Shown: piece after piece, positions 42,295 through 51,670 of the stretch
Numbering within the stretch: position 1 is the first letter of the stretch
How the letters are laid out: every line of letters starts with the position of its first letter
Source: DATJOJ01 sp035507035
GTDB taxonomy: Bacteria > Acidobacteriota > Terriglobia > Terriglobales > Acidobacteriaceae
Assembly (NCBI GenBank): GCA_035507035.1
Contig: DATJOJ010000063.1
Coordinates: forward strand, 62,001-126,000
DNA: 64,000 nt
Reading direction: 5' to 3'
The notes under the pieces: model-generated
What the model saw: only the letters and a program-made list of their open reading frames with translations
Database searches by the model: none
Told to the model about the DNA's origin: nothing
Translations under genes and position numbers: made by a program

Positions 42295-43275
42295 TTACCT
42301 CTTGTCGAGCATGCGTACGGTTTCGAGCGTCACTTTGCCAACAATTTCCAGGCTCTTGGGACTGAGCTTGTCGACTGTGTCCTGATCGGTGTGCCAGAAA
42401 ACGTTGTTATAGCCGTATTCGAAATCGATGAGGTCGGCGCTGGGTACCCCGCGTTGCACAAATGGAATGTGATCGTCGGTTACGGGAATGGTGCGGGCAA
42501 AAAAGAAAGATTGGTAACCCAGGCGCGAAGCTGCAGCGTAAACAAAATCTTCCAGCCATGGAGTTGACTGACTATCGCGGTCGATGTTGAGATCGGCGTC
42601 GCCAATCATGTCTTCGAGGATGAAAGCCTGCATCTTCTTGATGGTGCCATCTGCGTCCCATTTCTCAGCCAGATGACGGACACCATACAGACTCTCGTTA
42701 TCGTCCCATGGCAGCTTCATGGATTCCTCGGCGTCGTCCCAGAGCAGCCAAACGCTGTACCCATCGTTTGGCTTGCCGCGCAGCTGATTGGCGATTTCGA
42801 GCAGCAACGCGCTCGAAGAGCCTCCATCGTTCGCGCCGACGTAATTGATGTTGCGCAGAGGCCAGTTCGTGTCGTAATGACTGGCAATTACGATAATGCC
42901 GTCACGCTTGCCGGGGAACCTCGCGATGATGTTGTGGACGGGAAATTTTCCTTCCGACGTATTGATGTCGAAGACGTCGTTCTCGACCTCGTCGCCCTTA
43001 AGGTGCGACAGAAGATAGTTCTCGACCTTTTTATGGGCCTCGCTTCCCATGGGTCGGGGGCCGAAGGCTACGATTTCCTTCACGTACTGCATGGCGCGAT
43101 TGCTGTCGAAGGCCGGAGGCGGACCGGTGAGGGCAGGAATGTTGGGATGTTCAGAGGGCGTTGCTGGGGCGGGAGGCGCACTTCCCTTCTGGTCGGAAGC
43201 GGCTGCGTCTTTTTCCTTGGTGCAGGCGAAGAGGGAGAGCAGAAAGATCAAACTAATAATTTTGCAGATTTTCAT
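42295..43275 (-). CDS. Lipoprotein M28 peptidase, glutaminyl-peptide cyclotransferase-like
   Basis: 326 residues from ATG 43275, which overlaps the tatC stop by four bases; the upstream frame is open to 43380. Signal peptide with lipobox LFAC. Metal site: 'IASHYDTNWPLRNINYVGANDGGSSSALLLEIA', 'WLLWDDAEESM' and 'VTDDHIPFVQRGVPSADLIDFEYG'. The compact M28 fold with WDDAEE and DDHIPF matches glutaminyl cyclases that make N-terminal pyroglutamate. It may process Tat-exported or other secreted proteins. Aminopeptidase activity cannot be excluded. Confidence 0.82.
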   Translation of the reverse strand: MKICKIISLIFLLSLFACTKEKDAAASDQKGSAPPAPATPSEHPNIPALTGPPPAFDSNRAMQYVKEIVAFGPRPMGSEAHKKVENYLLSHLKGDEVENDVFDINTSEGKFPVHNIIARFPGKRDGIIVIASHYDTNWPLRNINYVGANDGGSSSALLLEIANQLRGKPNDGYSVWLLWDDAEESMKLPWDDNESLYGVRHLAEKWDADGTIKKMQAFILEDMIGDADLNIDRDSQSTPWLEDFVYAAASRLGYQSFFFARTIPVTDDHIPFVQRGVPSADLIDFEYGYNNVFWHTDQDTVDKLSPKSLEIVGKVTLETVRMLDKR

Positions 43276-44087
43276 TTTGCCTTGCGTTCTGCCCTGGCCT
43301 TTCTTTGCTTGGGGTGAACCAGATAGGCGATTCCGATGCTCATCAGATAAAGCGCGACCATGGGCGCGGCAAAGATGCACATATTCAGGATGTCAGTGGT
43401 GGGCGTCAGGACGGCCGCGATGATAAAAATGACAAGGATGGAATAGCGCACGTTGCGCCACATCCAGCCGGCGCTCACGACTCCCATCAAAGCGAGAAAG
43501 AAAACGAGGATGGGCAGCTCGAACACGATGCCAAGGCCGAGAATCACGGTGAGAAACAGGTCCGTGTATTCGTGAATGGTAATCATCGGCTGGAACTGCT
43601 TGCCGTATCCGATCAGGAATTCCAGTGCCGCGGGGTAAACCAGCTTGTAGCCGAAATATCCGCCGGAGAGAAAAAGGCCGATGGTCGAAACCATGAACGG
43701 CAGAACGTAACGCTTCTCGTTGCGGTAGAGACCGGGCGAGATAAACATCCAGACCTGGTACAGAATAAACGGGCAGGAAACAAAAATTCCGGCAAGAAAA
43801 CCGATTTTCAGATAAAGATTGAAGGGATCGGTGGGATTCAGGTAGACGAGCGTCTGTGACATGCCGTTGCGCTTGAGCGCGTCCATAATCGGCTTCTGCA
43901 TCCAGCCGACGATGTTTTCGGCATAACCCCAACAGAGAAAAAAGCCGATCACAATGGCGATGATCGAGTAGATCATGCGGCGGCGGAGCTCCTCGAGGTG
44001 CTCGAGAAAGCTCATGGCAGGCATGGTGTCTTTTTCCTGCGGTTTGCCGGAAGGGAGTTCGGCTGCCATTTCAGGCATCGGGGGCAA
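43272..44087 (-). CDS. tatC: Sec-independent protein translocase TatC
   Basis: 271 residues, six membrane helices. Begins with an acidic/hydrophilic tail, then 'MSFLEHLEELRRRMIYSIIAIVIGFFLC', the conserved TatC N-terminus with Glu binding the twin-arginine motif. 'NPTDPFNLYLKIGFLAGIFVSCPFILYQVWMFISPGLY' and 'GLGIVFELPILVFFLALMGVV' are the core. Forms the receptor complex with the upstream TatA/B. It overlaps tatA/B by 17 bases and the glutaminyl cyclase by four. Confidence 0.95.
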   Translation of the reverse strand: MPPMPEMAAELPSGKPQEKDTMPAMSFLEHLEELRRRMIYSIIAIVIGFFLCWGYAENIVGWMQKPIMDALKRNGMSQTLVYLNPTDPFNLYLKIGFLAGIFVSCPFILYQVWMFISPGLYRNEKRYVLPFMVSTIGLFLSGGYFGYKLVYPAALEFLIGYGKQFQPMITIHEYTDLFLTVILGLGIVFELPILVFFLALMGVVSAGWMWRNVRYSILVIFIIAAVLTPTTDILNMCIFAAPMVALYLMSIGIAYLVHPKQRKARAERKAK

Positions 44088-44394
44088 CCTTCAGCGGAGG
44101 ATGAGATTCGGCAGGCTCTTGGGTGGTTGAGCTGGAGTTGGGAACGGCGTCCAGCGTAACCGGCGCATGATTGACGGCACCGGTTGGAGGTGCGGTCGGC
44201 GGCAAAATCTGCTGATGGCCTTCGCTGGTCTCAAGCTGGGCGATCTCGGCGGTGATCTGCGAACGGAAATCGTTCGAGGCCTTCTTGAACTCGTTCATCA
44301 TTTTGCCCAGCTGACGAGCGACCTCAGGCAGCTTCTTCGGCCCGAAGATCAGCAGCGCCAAAAAGAACAGAAAAATGGTCTCGGAAAAGCCCAT
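44071..44394 (-). CDS. tatA: Twin-arginine translocase subunit TatA/TatB
   Basis: 107 residues. A single N-terminal membrane helix MGFSETIFLFFLALLIF is followed by the hinge FGPKKLPEVARQLGK and an amphipathic helix, then a Pro/Thr-rich tail. The GPKKLPE hinge resembles TatB; the family usage here may combine TatA and TatB functions, as in single-TatA organisms. It is the only such gene in the window. Confidence 0.88.
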   Translation of the reverse strand: MGFSETIFLFFLALLIFGPKKLPEVARQLGKMMNEFKKASNDFRSQITAEIAQLETSEGHQQILPPTAPPTGAVNHAPVTLDAVPNSSSTTQEPAESHPPLKVAPDA

Positions 44395-44518
44395 TGCTGT
44401 TCATCATAATGCCGGAGGGCGGTGAGGGCAAAACGTTGCGACCGGCCGGCAATTAGAAGACCACCGAACGCTGAAATCAAAACACAGAGGAAACAGGGGA
44501 CAAGTGGGGCTTCTTGGC

Positions 44519-45229
44519 TCAGTCGTTAGGGCGCTTGCGGAGCAGAACGTCTCCCTGGCTTGGCGGTAGGGCGAAGGGAAACTCGATCGTGCGATTGGCC
44601 AAACGAATTCTTAGCACAAACTCTTCCTGCTTTTTCCACTCGCCAATCCATTTGCCACTGGCGGCGAAGAACACCCAGCCGCTGACCTCAGAATGGGTGG
44701 GATTCATCTGGGTGGCGGTCAGGCTCTGAGTTCGCAGGAATTCGATCATGGAGGCGATGCTTTTTTGCCGATCTTGCAGAATGGCCTCTTCCTGCGTCTT
44801 CCTTTCCGGATGCTTCTTGATTTCGCTCTCGAGTTGGGCTGAAAACGAGTCGACGTCTTTCTGCAGCCTGGCGGACAAATCAGCGGGAGTGAGGGCGGCG
44901 TGCTTATCGTGATCGTGCTTCACATACTCCAGGGTCACCGCGTCGGGGTTCACTGTAACGGACTGGTTGCCGCGATAGCGAACGGTCAAGAGCACCGCGA
45001 AAGTGGGCTCGGTGCGACTCCTAGCTTTGCGCAATTCGTCGGCATCGACCGCCAGGATGATGCCGAAATCATCGGTCCACACGCCGTAGCGGTAAAGGCC
45101 GTCGTCGCCGGCGCCGAAAGTACATCCGGGCAGACCTTCCGTCCAACGGAGAATAGTGCCTTCGTCTTTGCCGAAGAGGACTGCGGATACAAGCACGAGC
45201 AAGACGAAGTGAAGCAGAACCTTTCGCAT
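44519..45229 (-). CDS. Secreted protein of unknown function
   Basis: 236 residues with a Sec signal peptide (MRKVLLHFVLLVLVSAVLFG). The mature protein contains 'GCTFGAGDDGLYRYGVWTDD' near the N-terminus, a Lys/Glu/Gln-rich helical middle (about 110-165) and 'GWVFFAASGKWIGEWKKQEEFVLRIRL' near the end. I recognise no family. It lies just downstream of the CzcA gene, so may share the transcript, but no metal motif beyond scattered His/Asp is evident. Confidence 0.6.
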   Translation of the reverse strand: MRKVLLHFVLLVLVSAVLFGKDEGTILRWTEGLPGCTFGAGDDGLYRYGVWTDDFGIILAVDADELRKARSRTEPTFAVLLTVRYRGNQSVTVNPDAVTLEYVKHDHDKHAALTPADLSARLQKDVDSFSAQLESEIKKHPERKTQEEAILQDRQKSIASMIEFLRTQSLTATQMNPTHSEVSGWVFFAASGKWIGEWKKQEEFVLRIRLANRTIEFPFALPPSQGDVLLRKRPND

Positions 45230-45304
45230 TCCGCCAGAGTACTACTTTGAATTCCGGTTGTGGCCTTCACCGATACCCGCGAAGCCAGAACGGGAATCAC
45301 GAAC

Positions 45305-48300
45305 TTAGTCGATGTGCTCGCCCTCTTCAAACTGACCTTCGCTCATAGGTAATACATCGCGCTCGCCCGCGATCCAGACGTAGAGCGTTGGAAGGAGGAA
45401 GATGCTGATGACCAACGAAGCGATCAAACCACCAACAATGACGATGGCGAAGGGGCGCTGAGAGTCGGAACCAATGGCGTGAGAGACGGCAGCGGGAAAT
45501 AATCCCAGGGTAGCAACGAGCATGGTCATCATGATGGGGCGAAGCCGCAGAACGGCTCCCTCTACCGCCGCGTCTTCAACGGAATAACGCCGCGCACGAA
45601 GCTGGTTGATGTATTCCAGCATGATGACGCCAGTCTGGACACACACGCCGAAAAGGGCGAGAAAACCCACGCCGGAGGAAACGCTGAAATTCGTTCCCGT
45701 GACCAGCAGTGCCAGGAGGCCGCCGATCGGCGCGACCGCGATGTTGGCCATGATCAGCATCGACCACTTAAAGGATTTAAACATGGTGTAAAGAATGATG
45801 AAGATGATGAGGATGGTGATCGGCAGAACGATCAGCAGGCGCGCGTTGGCGCGTTTTGCGCTGGCGTATTCTCCTTCCCAATCGATTTTGTATCCGAGCG
45901 GCAATTTAACCTGCTCGTTTACTTTCTTCATTGCCTCTTCGACGGTGCTGCCGAGATCGCGCCCGCGGACGCTGTACTTAATCGCGACGTAACGGCGATT
46001 GCCTTCGCGATAGATTTCCGATCCGCCATCGACGATGCCGATCTTGCATAGTTGAGCCAGGGAAACACGCTCGCCTGACGGCGACAGGAGGCGAATGCGC
46101 TCGATAGCATCTTGTGTGTCGCGGTACTGCGGCAGATAGCGCAATGTGAGATCGTATCGAGCCTCGCCCTTTAAGACTTGAGTGAGGGCATTTCCCCCGA
46201 CCGCGGTCTGAACCGCGTCCTGTACATCAGCAACGTTGATCTGATAACGTGCAGCGGCGTCGCGATCGATGGTGACGTTCAAGTTCGGCTGGCCCAGTAC
46301 GCGGAAGATTCCCAGATCCTCCACGCCGCGAATATTGCGCATGATATCGGAAACCTGATCGGCCTTTTCTTCGAGGACGTGCAGGTCGTCGCCGAATATT
46401 TTTGTCGCGAGGGCACCTTTAACGCCGCTGACCGCCTCTTCCATGTTGTCTTCGATGGGCTGGGAAAATCCCCAGACGACACCAGGAATTTTGTTGAGCT
46501 CGCGGTTCATGGCCGCGATCAGTTCGTCTTTGTTTTCGTGGAAAATGGGCCGCCATTGTTCTTTGGGTTTGAGATCGACAAAGTATTCGGTATTGAAAAA
46601 TCCCGTGGTGTCGGTACCGTCATCGGGACGGCCGACCTGGCTGGTGCATTGCGGAACCTCGGGAAAGGAACACAGCACAATGCGGGCTTGATTAGCGACG
46701 CGTATGCCCTCGTCCGGGCCGGTGCTGGGCGCGAGTGTGCCGCGAACCCATAGCGCTCCTTCGTCAAGGTGGGGCAGAAATTCGGAGCCGATAATTCCGC
46801 TGAAAGCGAGAACATTGCCGATCAGAACTCCTACGGCTGCCAGACCCACAGTGATCGCACGATGACGGATTGCCCAACGTACCGCAACGCGGTAGCGCTC
46901 CGTCACGAAATACATGACGGGGTTGTGCCACTCCTTCGCACCTTTGGCGAAAGCGAAGCTGGCCAACACTGGAGCGATCAGGATGGAAAAGATCAGCGCC
47001 CCGAGCAATGCGAAGGCCACTGTCCAGGCCATGGGATGAAAGAGACGGCCTTCGACGCGCTGCAGAGTAAAGATTGGCAGATAGGCGGTGATAATGATCG
47101 CGATGGCGTAGAAAACTGGCCGCTGGACTTCGTGGGCAGCTTCCCCGATGCGCTCGTTCGGGGTCTTGGTACCTTCGCTGTAGCTCAAATGGCGGACGAT
47201 GTTCTCAATCATCACCACGGCGCCGTCGACCACCATGCCGAAATCAAGAGCGCCTAACGAAAGAAGGTTTGCGGGAATCTGTCGCAGGTCCAGGCAGATC
47301 GAGGCAAATAAAAGTGAGAATGGAATTGTGGCCGCGACGATCAACGCGCCGCGAATGTTACCGAGAAACAAAAACAGAATGATCGATACCAGGATCATTC
47401 CTTCCGTTAGGTTGTGGAGGACGGTGTGGGTGGTGAAATGGACGAGATTGGTGCGGTCGATGAAAGGAACCACTTTTACGCCGGGCGGCAGAATGTGATC
47501 GTTGAGTTCCTCGACTTTTTTATGGATTCCGACCAGAGCGGCCTCGGCGGGAGCGCCTTTGCGCAATAGAACGATGCCCGACACCACGTCGTCGTTATCG
47601 ACGATTTGTCCGTCTTCCCGGTGAATGGCGCGGGCGAACTGGCCCAGACGAATTTTCGGCCCCTGCTCGACAACGGCGATGTCCTTGACTCGAAGCGGTG
47701 TGCCGTTCTTGGTGTAAATAACGGTTTCTTCGATGTCGTGAACGCGGTCGATCAATCCCACCGAACGCACGTTAATCTGCTGCAGGCCGGCCTGAATAAA
47801 GCTGCCACCGGCGTTCATGTTGTTGTTGGTGAGTTGCTGCTCAATTTGTGCGAGGCTCAAACCATAAGCGACTAATTTGTTGGGATCGAGACGGACCTGG
47901 TATTCGCGGGTGGGGCCGCCGAAACTAGAGACATCGACGACATCGGGAACAGCCTTGAAATTTTTTTCGACAACCCAATCCTCGATGGATTTGAGTTCCA
48001 TCGGGTCGTAGGCGGGATTGGTGCTGTGCAAGGTGAAGAAATAGATTTGGCCAACCGGGCTCCAATCGGTGCCCATCTGCGGCACGACATTGGGAGGCAA
48101 GGTCACCTGGCTCAGGCGCTCGAGCACCCGCTCGCGGTTCCAGGCGTCGTCGGATTCGTCGTCGAAGATAAGTTTGACGTCGGAAAGTCCGAAGAGCGAG
48201 AACGACCGCAGATGCACAACCTGCGGAATACCGTTCATGACGATTTCCAGTGGAATCGTGACCTGCTGCTCGATCTGCTCGGCGGAAATTCCCGGCCACT

Positions 48301-48454
48301 GAGTAATGATTTCGACGTAGTTGTCGGCGACGTCGGGATACGCCTCAATGGGCAAGCGCTCGAAGGAAATAATGCCCCAGGCAAAGAGCAGCAACGCCAA
48401 ACCGACGACTAAAAGCCGGTTGTTGAGCGCGAAGTCGACGATCCGACGAATCAT
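45305..48454 (-). CDS. CzcA/CusA-type heavy-metal RND efflux permease
   Basis: 1049 residues, HME-RND length. 'MIRRIVDFALNNRLLVVG' at the N-terminus, 'FERLPIEAYPDVADNYVEIITQWPG' and, at TM4 near residue 405, DFGMVVDGAVVMIENI, the CzcA-type metal-relay motif (one Asp, then DG) rather than the drug-RND DD. It pumps Co/Zn/Cd or Cu/Ag from periplasm through the adaptor and TolC partner. Start immediately follows the adaptor stop (TAG ATG). Which metal is exported cannot be told from sequence. Confidence 0.92.
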   Translation of the reverse strand: MIRRIVDFALNNRLLVVGLALLLFAWGIISFERLPIEAYPDVADNYVEIITQWPGISAEQIEQQVTIPLEIVMNGIPQVVHLRSFSLFGLSDVKLIFDDESDDAWNRERVLERLSQVTLPPNVVPQMGTDWSPVGQIYFFTLHSTNPAYDPMELKSIEDWVVEKNFKAVPDVVDVSSFGGPTREYQVRLDPNKLVAYGLSLAQIEQQLTNNNMNAGGSFIQAGLQQINVRSVGLIDRVHDIEETVIYTKNGTPLRVKDIAVVEQGPKIRLGQFARAIHREDGQIVDNDDVVSGIVLLRKGAPAEAALVGIHKKVEELNDHILPPGVKVVPFIDRTNLVHFTTHTVLHNLTEGMILVSIILFLFLGNIRGALIVAATIPFSLLFASICLDLRQIPANLLSLGALDFGMVVDGAVVMIENIVRHLSYSEGTKTPNERIGEAAHEVQRPVFYAIAIIITAYLPIFTLQRVEGRLFHPMAWTVAFALLGALIFSILIAPVLASFAFAKGAKEWHNPVMYFVTERYRVAVRWAIRHRAITVGLAAVGVLIGNVLAFSGIIGSEFLPHLDEGALWVRGTLAPSTGPDEGIRVANQARIVLCSFPEVPQCTSQVGRPDDGTDTTGFFNTEYFVDLKPKEQWRPIFHENKDELIAAMNRELNKIPGVVWGFSQPIEDNMEEAVSGVKGALATKIFGDDLHVLEEKADQVSDIMRNIRGVEDLGIFRVLGQPNLNVTIDRDAAARYQINVADVQDAVQTAVGGNALTQVLKGEARYDLTLRYLPQYRDTQDAIERIRLLSPSGERVSLAQLCKIGIVDGGSEIYREGNRRYVAIKYSVRGRDLGSTVEEAMKKVNEQVKLPLGYKIDWEGEYASAKRANARLLIVLPITILIIFIILYTMFKSFKWSMLIMANIAVAPIGGLLALLVTGTNFSVSSGVGFLALFGVCVQTGVIMLEYINQLRARRYSVEDAAVEGAVLRLRPIMMTMLVATLGLFPAAVSHAIGSDSQRPFAIVIVGGLIASLVISIFLLPTLYVWIAGERDVLPMSEGQFEEGEHID

Positions 48455-49603
48455 CTACTGTTCCACCGTGTTTTGCAGCGGCAATGCATTCAAGACCACT
48501 TTGTCTCCCGGCTTTAGTCCGGAAGTAATTTCCTGCATGTTGTTGGGCAGCGAATTTCCCGTGCTCACTCCGACCCTCCGGAAATGCCCCGTGGGATTGA
48601 TGGGGACATAGACCCACGCGCGATCGTGCAGATACAGAACAGCCGTCGTGGGCACGGCAGCATGGATCTCGGGCTGCTTGCCATAGAAGGTTGCAGTAAC
48701 AAACATTCCGACTCGCATCGAGCCCGGGTTAGCGACCTCAACCCGCACTTTCGCCGTTCGAAGGTTGGGATCGAGAATCGGCAGAATGTTATCCACGCGC
48801 CCTTTAAAGGTTTGACCAGGGAAAGCACTCAAGCGAATGTCGGCGCTATCGCCGACGCGCACGGCATCGAGGTCGTTCTCGTAAACGTCGCAGACGATCC
48901 AGACATAAGAAAGGTCGGAAATGGTGAACGGGTTGGGACCCGAAAGTCCCTGCACGCCGGATGAATTGGTTACCTGCTGGTCGGTGATGATGCCGGAAAC
49001 GGGCGCGAGGACGTCGACGACGGCAGAAGGATGATCTTTATTAATCCCAAGTAATCGCAGTTGCTCGAGCGCGGCCGCCAAGTCGGCTTTCGCGTCGGCT
49101 TCGGTGGCCTCGGCAGCCTCGAGCACGCTTTTCGCGACCGCCCCCTTCGAATATAGGAGCTGTTGACGTTCTAAGTTAAGCCGCGCCAAGCGCTCGTCGT
49201 TCTCGGCCTTGATGTAAGTCTGATAAGCACCCGAAACGTCGGTACTCTGCACTTTTAAAAGAACCTGACCCTTTTGCACCTGATCGCCCAGCTTGGCCTT
49301 GATCTCGACCACGCGGCCTGCGGCTAATGAAATCACGGGCACGGCTCGCGAAATGTCAGGCTGCACGACGCCGGTTACGTTCAGAGCAGGCACGGCTTTG
49401 TATTCCATCGCCGTGGCCAGCGAAAATTGATCCGGGTTGTCGACCTTGAAGTTGTTGGCATCCAGATCAGGCTCGACGACAGCCTTGGGCGGGGCTTCTG
49501 CCTGCGGATTTGCCTTCCCTTCGTTGCAACCGAGGAGAACAGCGAGCGGCAAAAATAGGGCGGCCGCCAGAGCGGATCTGAACAATAGAGGCTTCAACCT
49601 CAT
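48455..49603 (-). CDS. CzcB/CusB-type metal efflux adaptor lipoprotein
   Basis: 382 residues. Signal sequence with lipobox LLGC near residue 26, then the membrane-fusion domains: 'NVTGVVQPDISRAVPVISLAAGRVVEIKAKLGDQVQKGQVLLKV', an alpha hairpin, 'DVLAPVSGIITDQQVTNSSGVQGL' and 'YVWIVCDVYENDLDAVRVGDSADI'. It links CzcA and the TolC channel. It overlaps the TolC gene by four bases (ATGA). No additional N-terminal metal-binding domain is seen. Confidence 0.9.
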   Translation of the reverse strand: MRLKPLLFRSALAAALFLPLAVLLGCNEGKANPQAEAPPKAVVEPDLDANNFKVDNPDQFSLATAMEYKAVPALNVTGVVQPDISRAVPVISLAAGRVVEIKAKLGDQVQKGQVLLKVQSTDVSGAYQTYIKAENDERLARLNLERQQLLYSKGAVAKSVLEAAEATEADAKADLAAALEQLRLLGINKDHPSAVVDVLAPVSGIITDQQVTNSSGVQGLSGPNPFTISDLSYVWIVCDVYENDLDAVRVGDSADIRLSAFPGQTFKGRVDNILPILDPNLRTAKVRVEVANPGSMRVGMFVTATFYGKQPEIHAAVPTTAVLYLHDRAWVYVPINPTGHFRRVGVSTGNSLPNNMQEITSGLKPGDKVVLNALPLQNTVEQ

Positions 49604-50880
49604 GGCACTACCTCCCGGCCCACGGCCATATTCAATTGCGCCGCTGCCGTCAAATACGAGCCCACCAGGTTCATGTAATTCAATTGCACACTGCGGTAAT
49701 CCGATTCTGCATTCAGAAAATCCAGCAGCGACGCGCCGCCATGCTGATAGGAGAAGAAAACAGTATCGCGGACCCGGACAGATTGCTGCAGGTACTTCGC
49801 CTTGTAGGGACGCAGCAGAGTTAAAGTGCTGTTGAGCGTGGCATAGCCGGAGTCGACATCGCTGAGTACCTGGGCTTCCGCGGCATCGCGCAACCGCTCA
49901 TTGCGCGTGACATCGAGTTGGGTGCGTAGTTTCTCGCCTTGATTGCGGTCAAAAACTCTGAGCGGAATACTCAGGCTGACGCCCAGGGTATTGATGGCAT
50001 CGGGATTATTCGTCGACGCGTTGTGGGTGTACCAAGCAGAAAGCGTCGGGTCGGTCGATCCATTGGAAACCGCCAGCTTGTGATCGGTTTGGGCTTTGTC
50101 GACGGCTTCCATCGCAGACTTCAGGTCCGGGCGAGTATCGAGCGCCATTCTTCGGAATTCCTCACGCGGCTGAAGCTGGTCGGAGAAATCGTAATCGCCG
50201 GTGACATCGAATTTCTCGATTGGAGTTCGATCGTTCAGCAGTGTGAGCATTTGAATTTTTGCCGTGCGTAGATTTACTTCCGCGGTTTGCAGGTCGGATT
50301 CGTATTGCACGCGTTGCAATTCGAGGCGGTCGTAATCGATTTGCGCGATATCGCCGGCATCGAAGCGGTCCTTGCTGATCTGCAGCACGTGGTCGTAGTA
50401 GGCGAGATTGTCCTTGGCCAGTTGCAGGACCGCCTTTGCCTGTAGAGTCGAGACGAACGCAGTTCGCAGATTGAAGAGCAGCGTACGTTCCAGGTCGGCG
50501 TGGCTGAACTCAGCAATGAGGGTGCCTTTTTTGGCGCTTTCAAGACGTAATTCGCGTTTATGACGACGTTCATGCAGGTAGCTGATGCCGGGAGATTCGA
50601 AAGTTCCGGCGAAAGGCTGCCAGACGCCGTTCGAAGGAGCGATCTGGGTGCCATCGACCGTGAGATTCAGTGTAGGATTGGGCCGCAAATTGGCGGTAAT
50701 CTCCTCCGCACGGGACTCGTCGACATTCAACTGATCCGCCAACAGAGTAGGATTATTGGCTTCGAAATGATTCCGGACCTGCTCCCAGGTCAATGTGGTC
50801 TGTTGGGCAGACGAATATCTGGCGATGGTAAGTAAAAGAAATATCGCCCAATATCGAAGCGGTCTTGGCATCAGCTTCAT
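49600..50880 (-). CDS. TolC-family outer-membrane channel of the metal efflux operon (CzcC-like)
   Basis: About 426 residues from ATG 50880; starts at 50886 and 50940 are in frame. Signal peptide 'MPRPLRYWAIFLLLTIARYSSAQ'. Two OEP repeats with the helix pattern 'NNPTLLADQLNVDESRAEEITANLRPNPTLNL' and 'TRPDLKSAMEAVDKAQTDHKLAVSNGSTDPTLSAWY' (duplicated halves). It forms the trimeric exit duct. First of the adaptor/permease trio and 121 bp downstream of the small membrane protein. Confidence 0.9.
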   Translation of the reverse strand: MKLMPRPLRYWAIFLLLTIARYSSAQQTTLTWEQVRNHFEANNPTLLADQLNVDESRAEEITANLRPNPTLNLTVDGTQIAPSNGVWQPFAGTFESPGISYLHERRHKRELRLESAKKGTLIAEFSHADLERTLLFNLRTAFVSTLQAKAVLQLAKDNLAYYDHVLQISKDRFDAGDIAQIDYDRLELQRVQYESDLQTAEVNLRTAKIQMLTLLNDRTPIEKFDVTGDYDFSDQLQPREEFRRMALDTRPDLKSAMEAVDKAQTDHKLAVSNGSTDPTLSAWYTHNASTNNPDAINTLGVSLSIPLRVFDRNQGEKLRTQLDVTRNERLRDAAEAQVLSDVDSGYATLNSTLTLLRPYKAKYLQQSVRVRDTVFFSYQHGGASLLDFLNAESDYRSVQLNYMNLVGSYLTAAAQLNMAVGREVVP

Positions 50881-51001
50881 TTCCATCCACTTTTGCCCGT
50901 GATAGACAGGAACTACCCGCCTAACGGCGGAGATCTTCACGGGAGTGCGTCAATTTAACGAGATTGAGGCCCGCTCGATGCAGGCCGAATAAGCTGAAAA
51001 A

Positions 51002-51421
51002 TCAACCGATGACGGGCTGCGGCGGAGCTCGGGAAGCAAACTCGGAGACGGTAACTTCTCCTGCAAAAGGCAGCGGAGCAAGATAGACGCGTCCGCAGAC
51101 GGTTTCATGACGCTGGCCGCATGACGACGAAGCCAACCGTATCAAGCTACTGCCCGACCTAAAGACGGAGCAGGCCGGCTCGACGTCCAACTGCTTGACC
51201 CAACGCTGTGGGCCGGGCTCCTCCATCTCAAACCGCATGGCATGGAGGTCGTCGGTTGCAGAGATGACCGGGAATAGCAACACCAGGACGCACGCCAGAA
51301 TAAGAATCGGTTCAAGGCGTGAAAAGCGAACCTGATTGGAACAGTCTGGCCGGCGCCACCGGTAGACCCAGAGAGCCGGCAGCAAGAGCGACAACCAGAG
51401 TATGTTGAGAGCTATCTCCAT
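51002..51421 (-). CDS. Small two-helix membrane protein upstream of the metal efflux operon
   Basis: 139 residues. N-terminal helix LNILWLSLLLPALWVY and a second helix LILACVLVLLFPVIS are followed by 'ATDDLHAMRFEMEEPGPQRW', an acidic/His segment, and a Cys-containing C-terminal half. I recognise no family. The acidic DDLH...EMEE segment after a membrane helix could bind metal. It precedes the TolC gene on the same strand, so it probably belongs to the operon. Confidence 0.6.
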   Translation of the reverse strand: MEIALNILWLSLLLPALWVYRWRRPDCSNQVRFSRLEPILILACVLVLLFPVISATDDLHAMRFEMEEPGPQRWVKQLDVEPACSVFRSGSSLIRLASSSCGQRHETVCGRVYLAPLPFAGEVTVSEFASRAPPQPVIG

Positions 51422-51670
51422 GCGGCACTTATGGAATCTAAAACTATATCAGGATTGCGGCTGAGCCGCAGTCAAGCGATTGTCGAGAAATGTAACGATA
51501 GTATTCAGTTGAAGTCAACGAGGCGACCGCCAGGTCTGGTTACCAGGGGCACTACTTGGGAGAAACTCAGTTGTAAAATCTGGGTAAAATCTGGACATTC
51601 CCGGACGCGATTCCGCATCTGACTGAGTGCGGGCCTTATAATTTTGCCAGGTCACATTCGGGGGTGCCTC
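51422..51670. other. Divergent intergenic region with a small hairpin
   Basis: The 249-bp gap separates the metal-efflux operon (minus) from the TPR protein (plus). TGCGGC (51456-51461) and GCCGCA (51465-51470) form a 6-bp stem with a TGA loop, 35 bp upstream of the minus-strand start. It is a possible operator. No MerR, ArsR or other metal-sensor gene is visible in the window. The remainder shows no gene. Confidence 0.35.
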
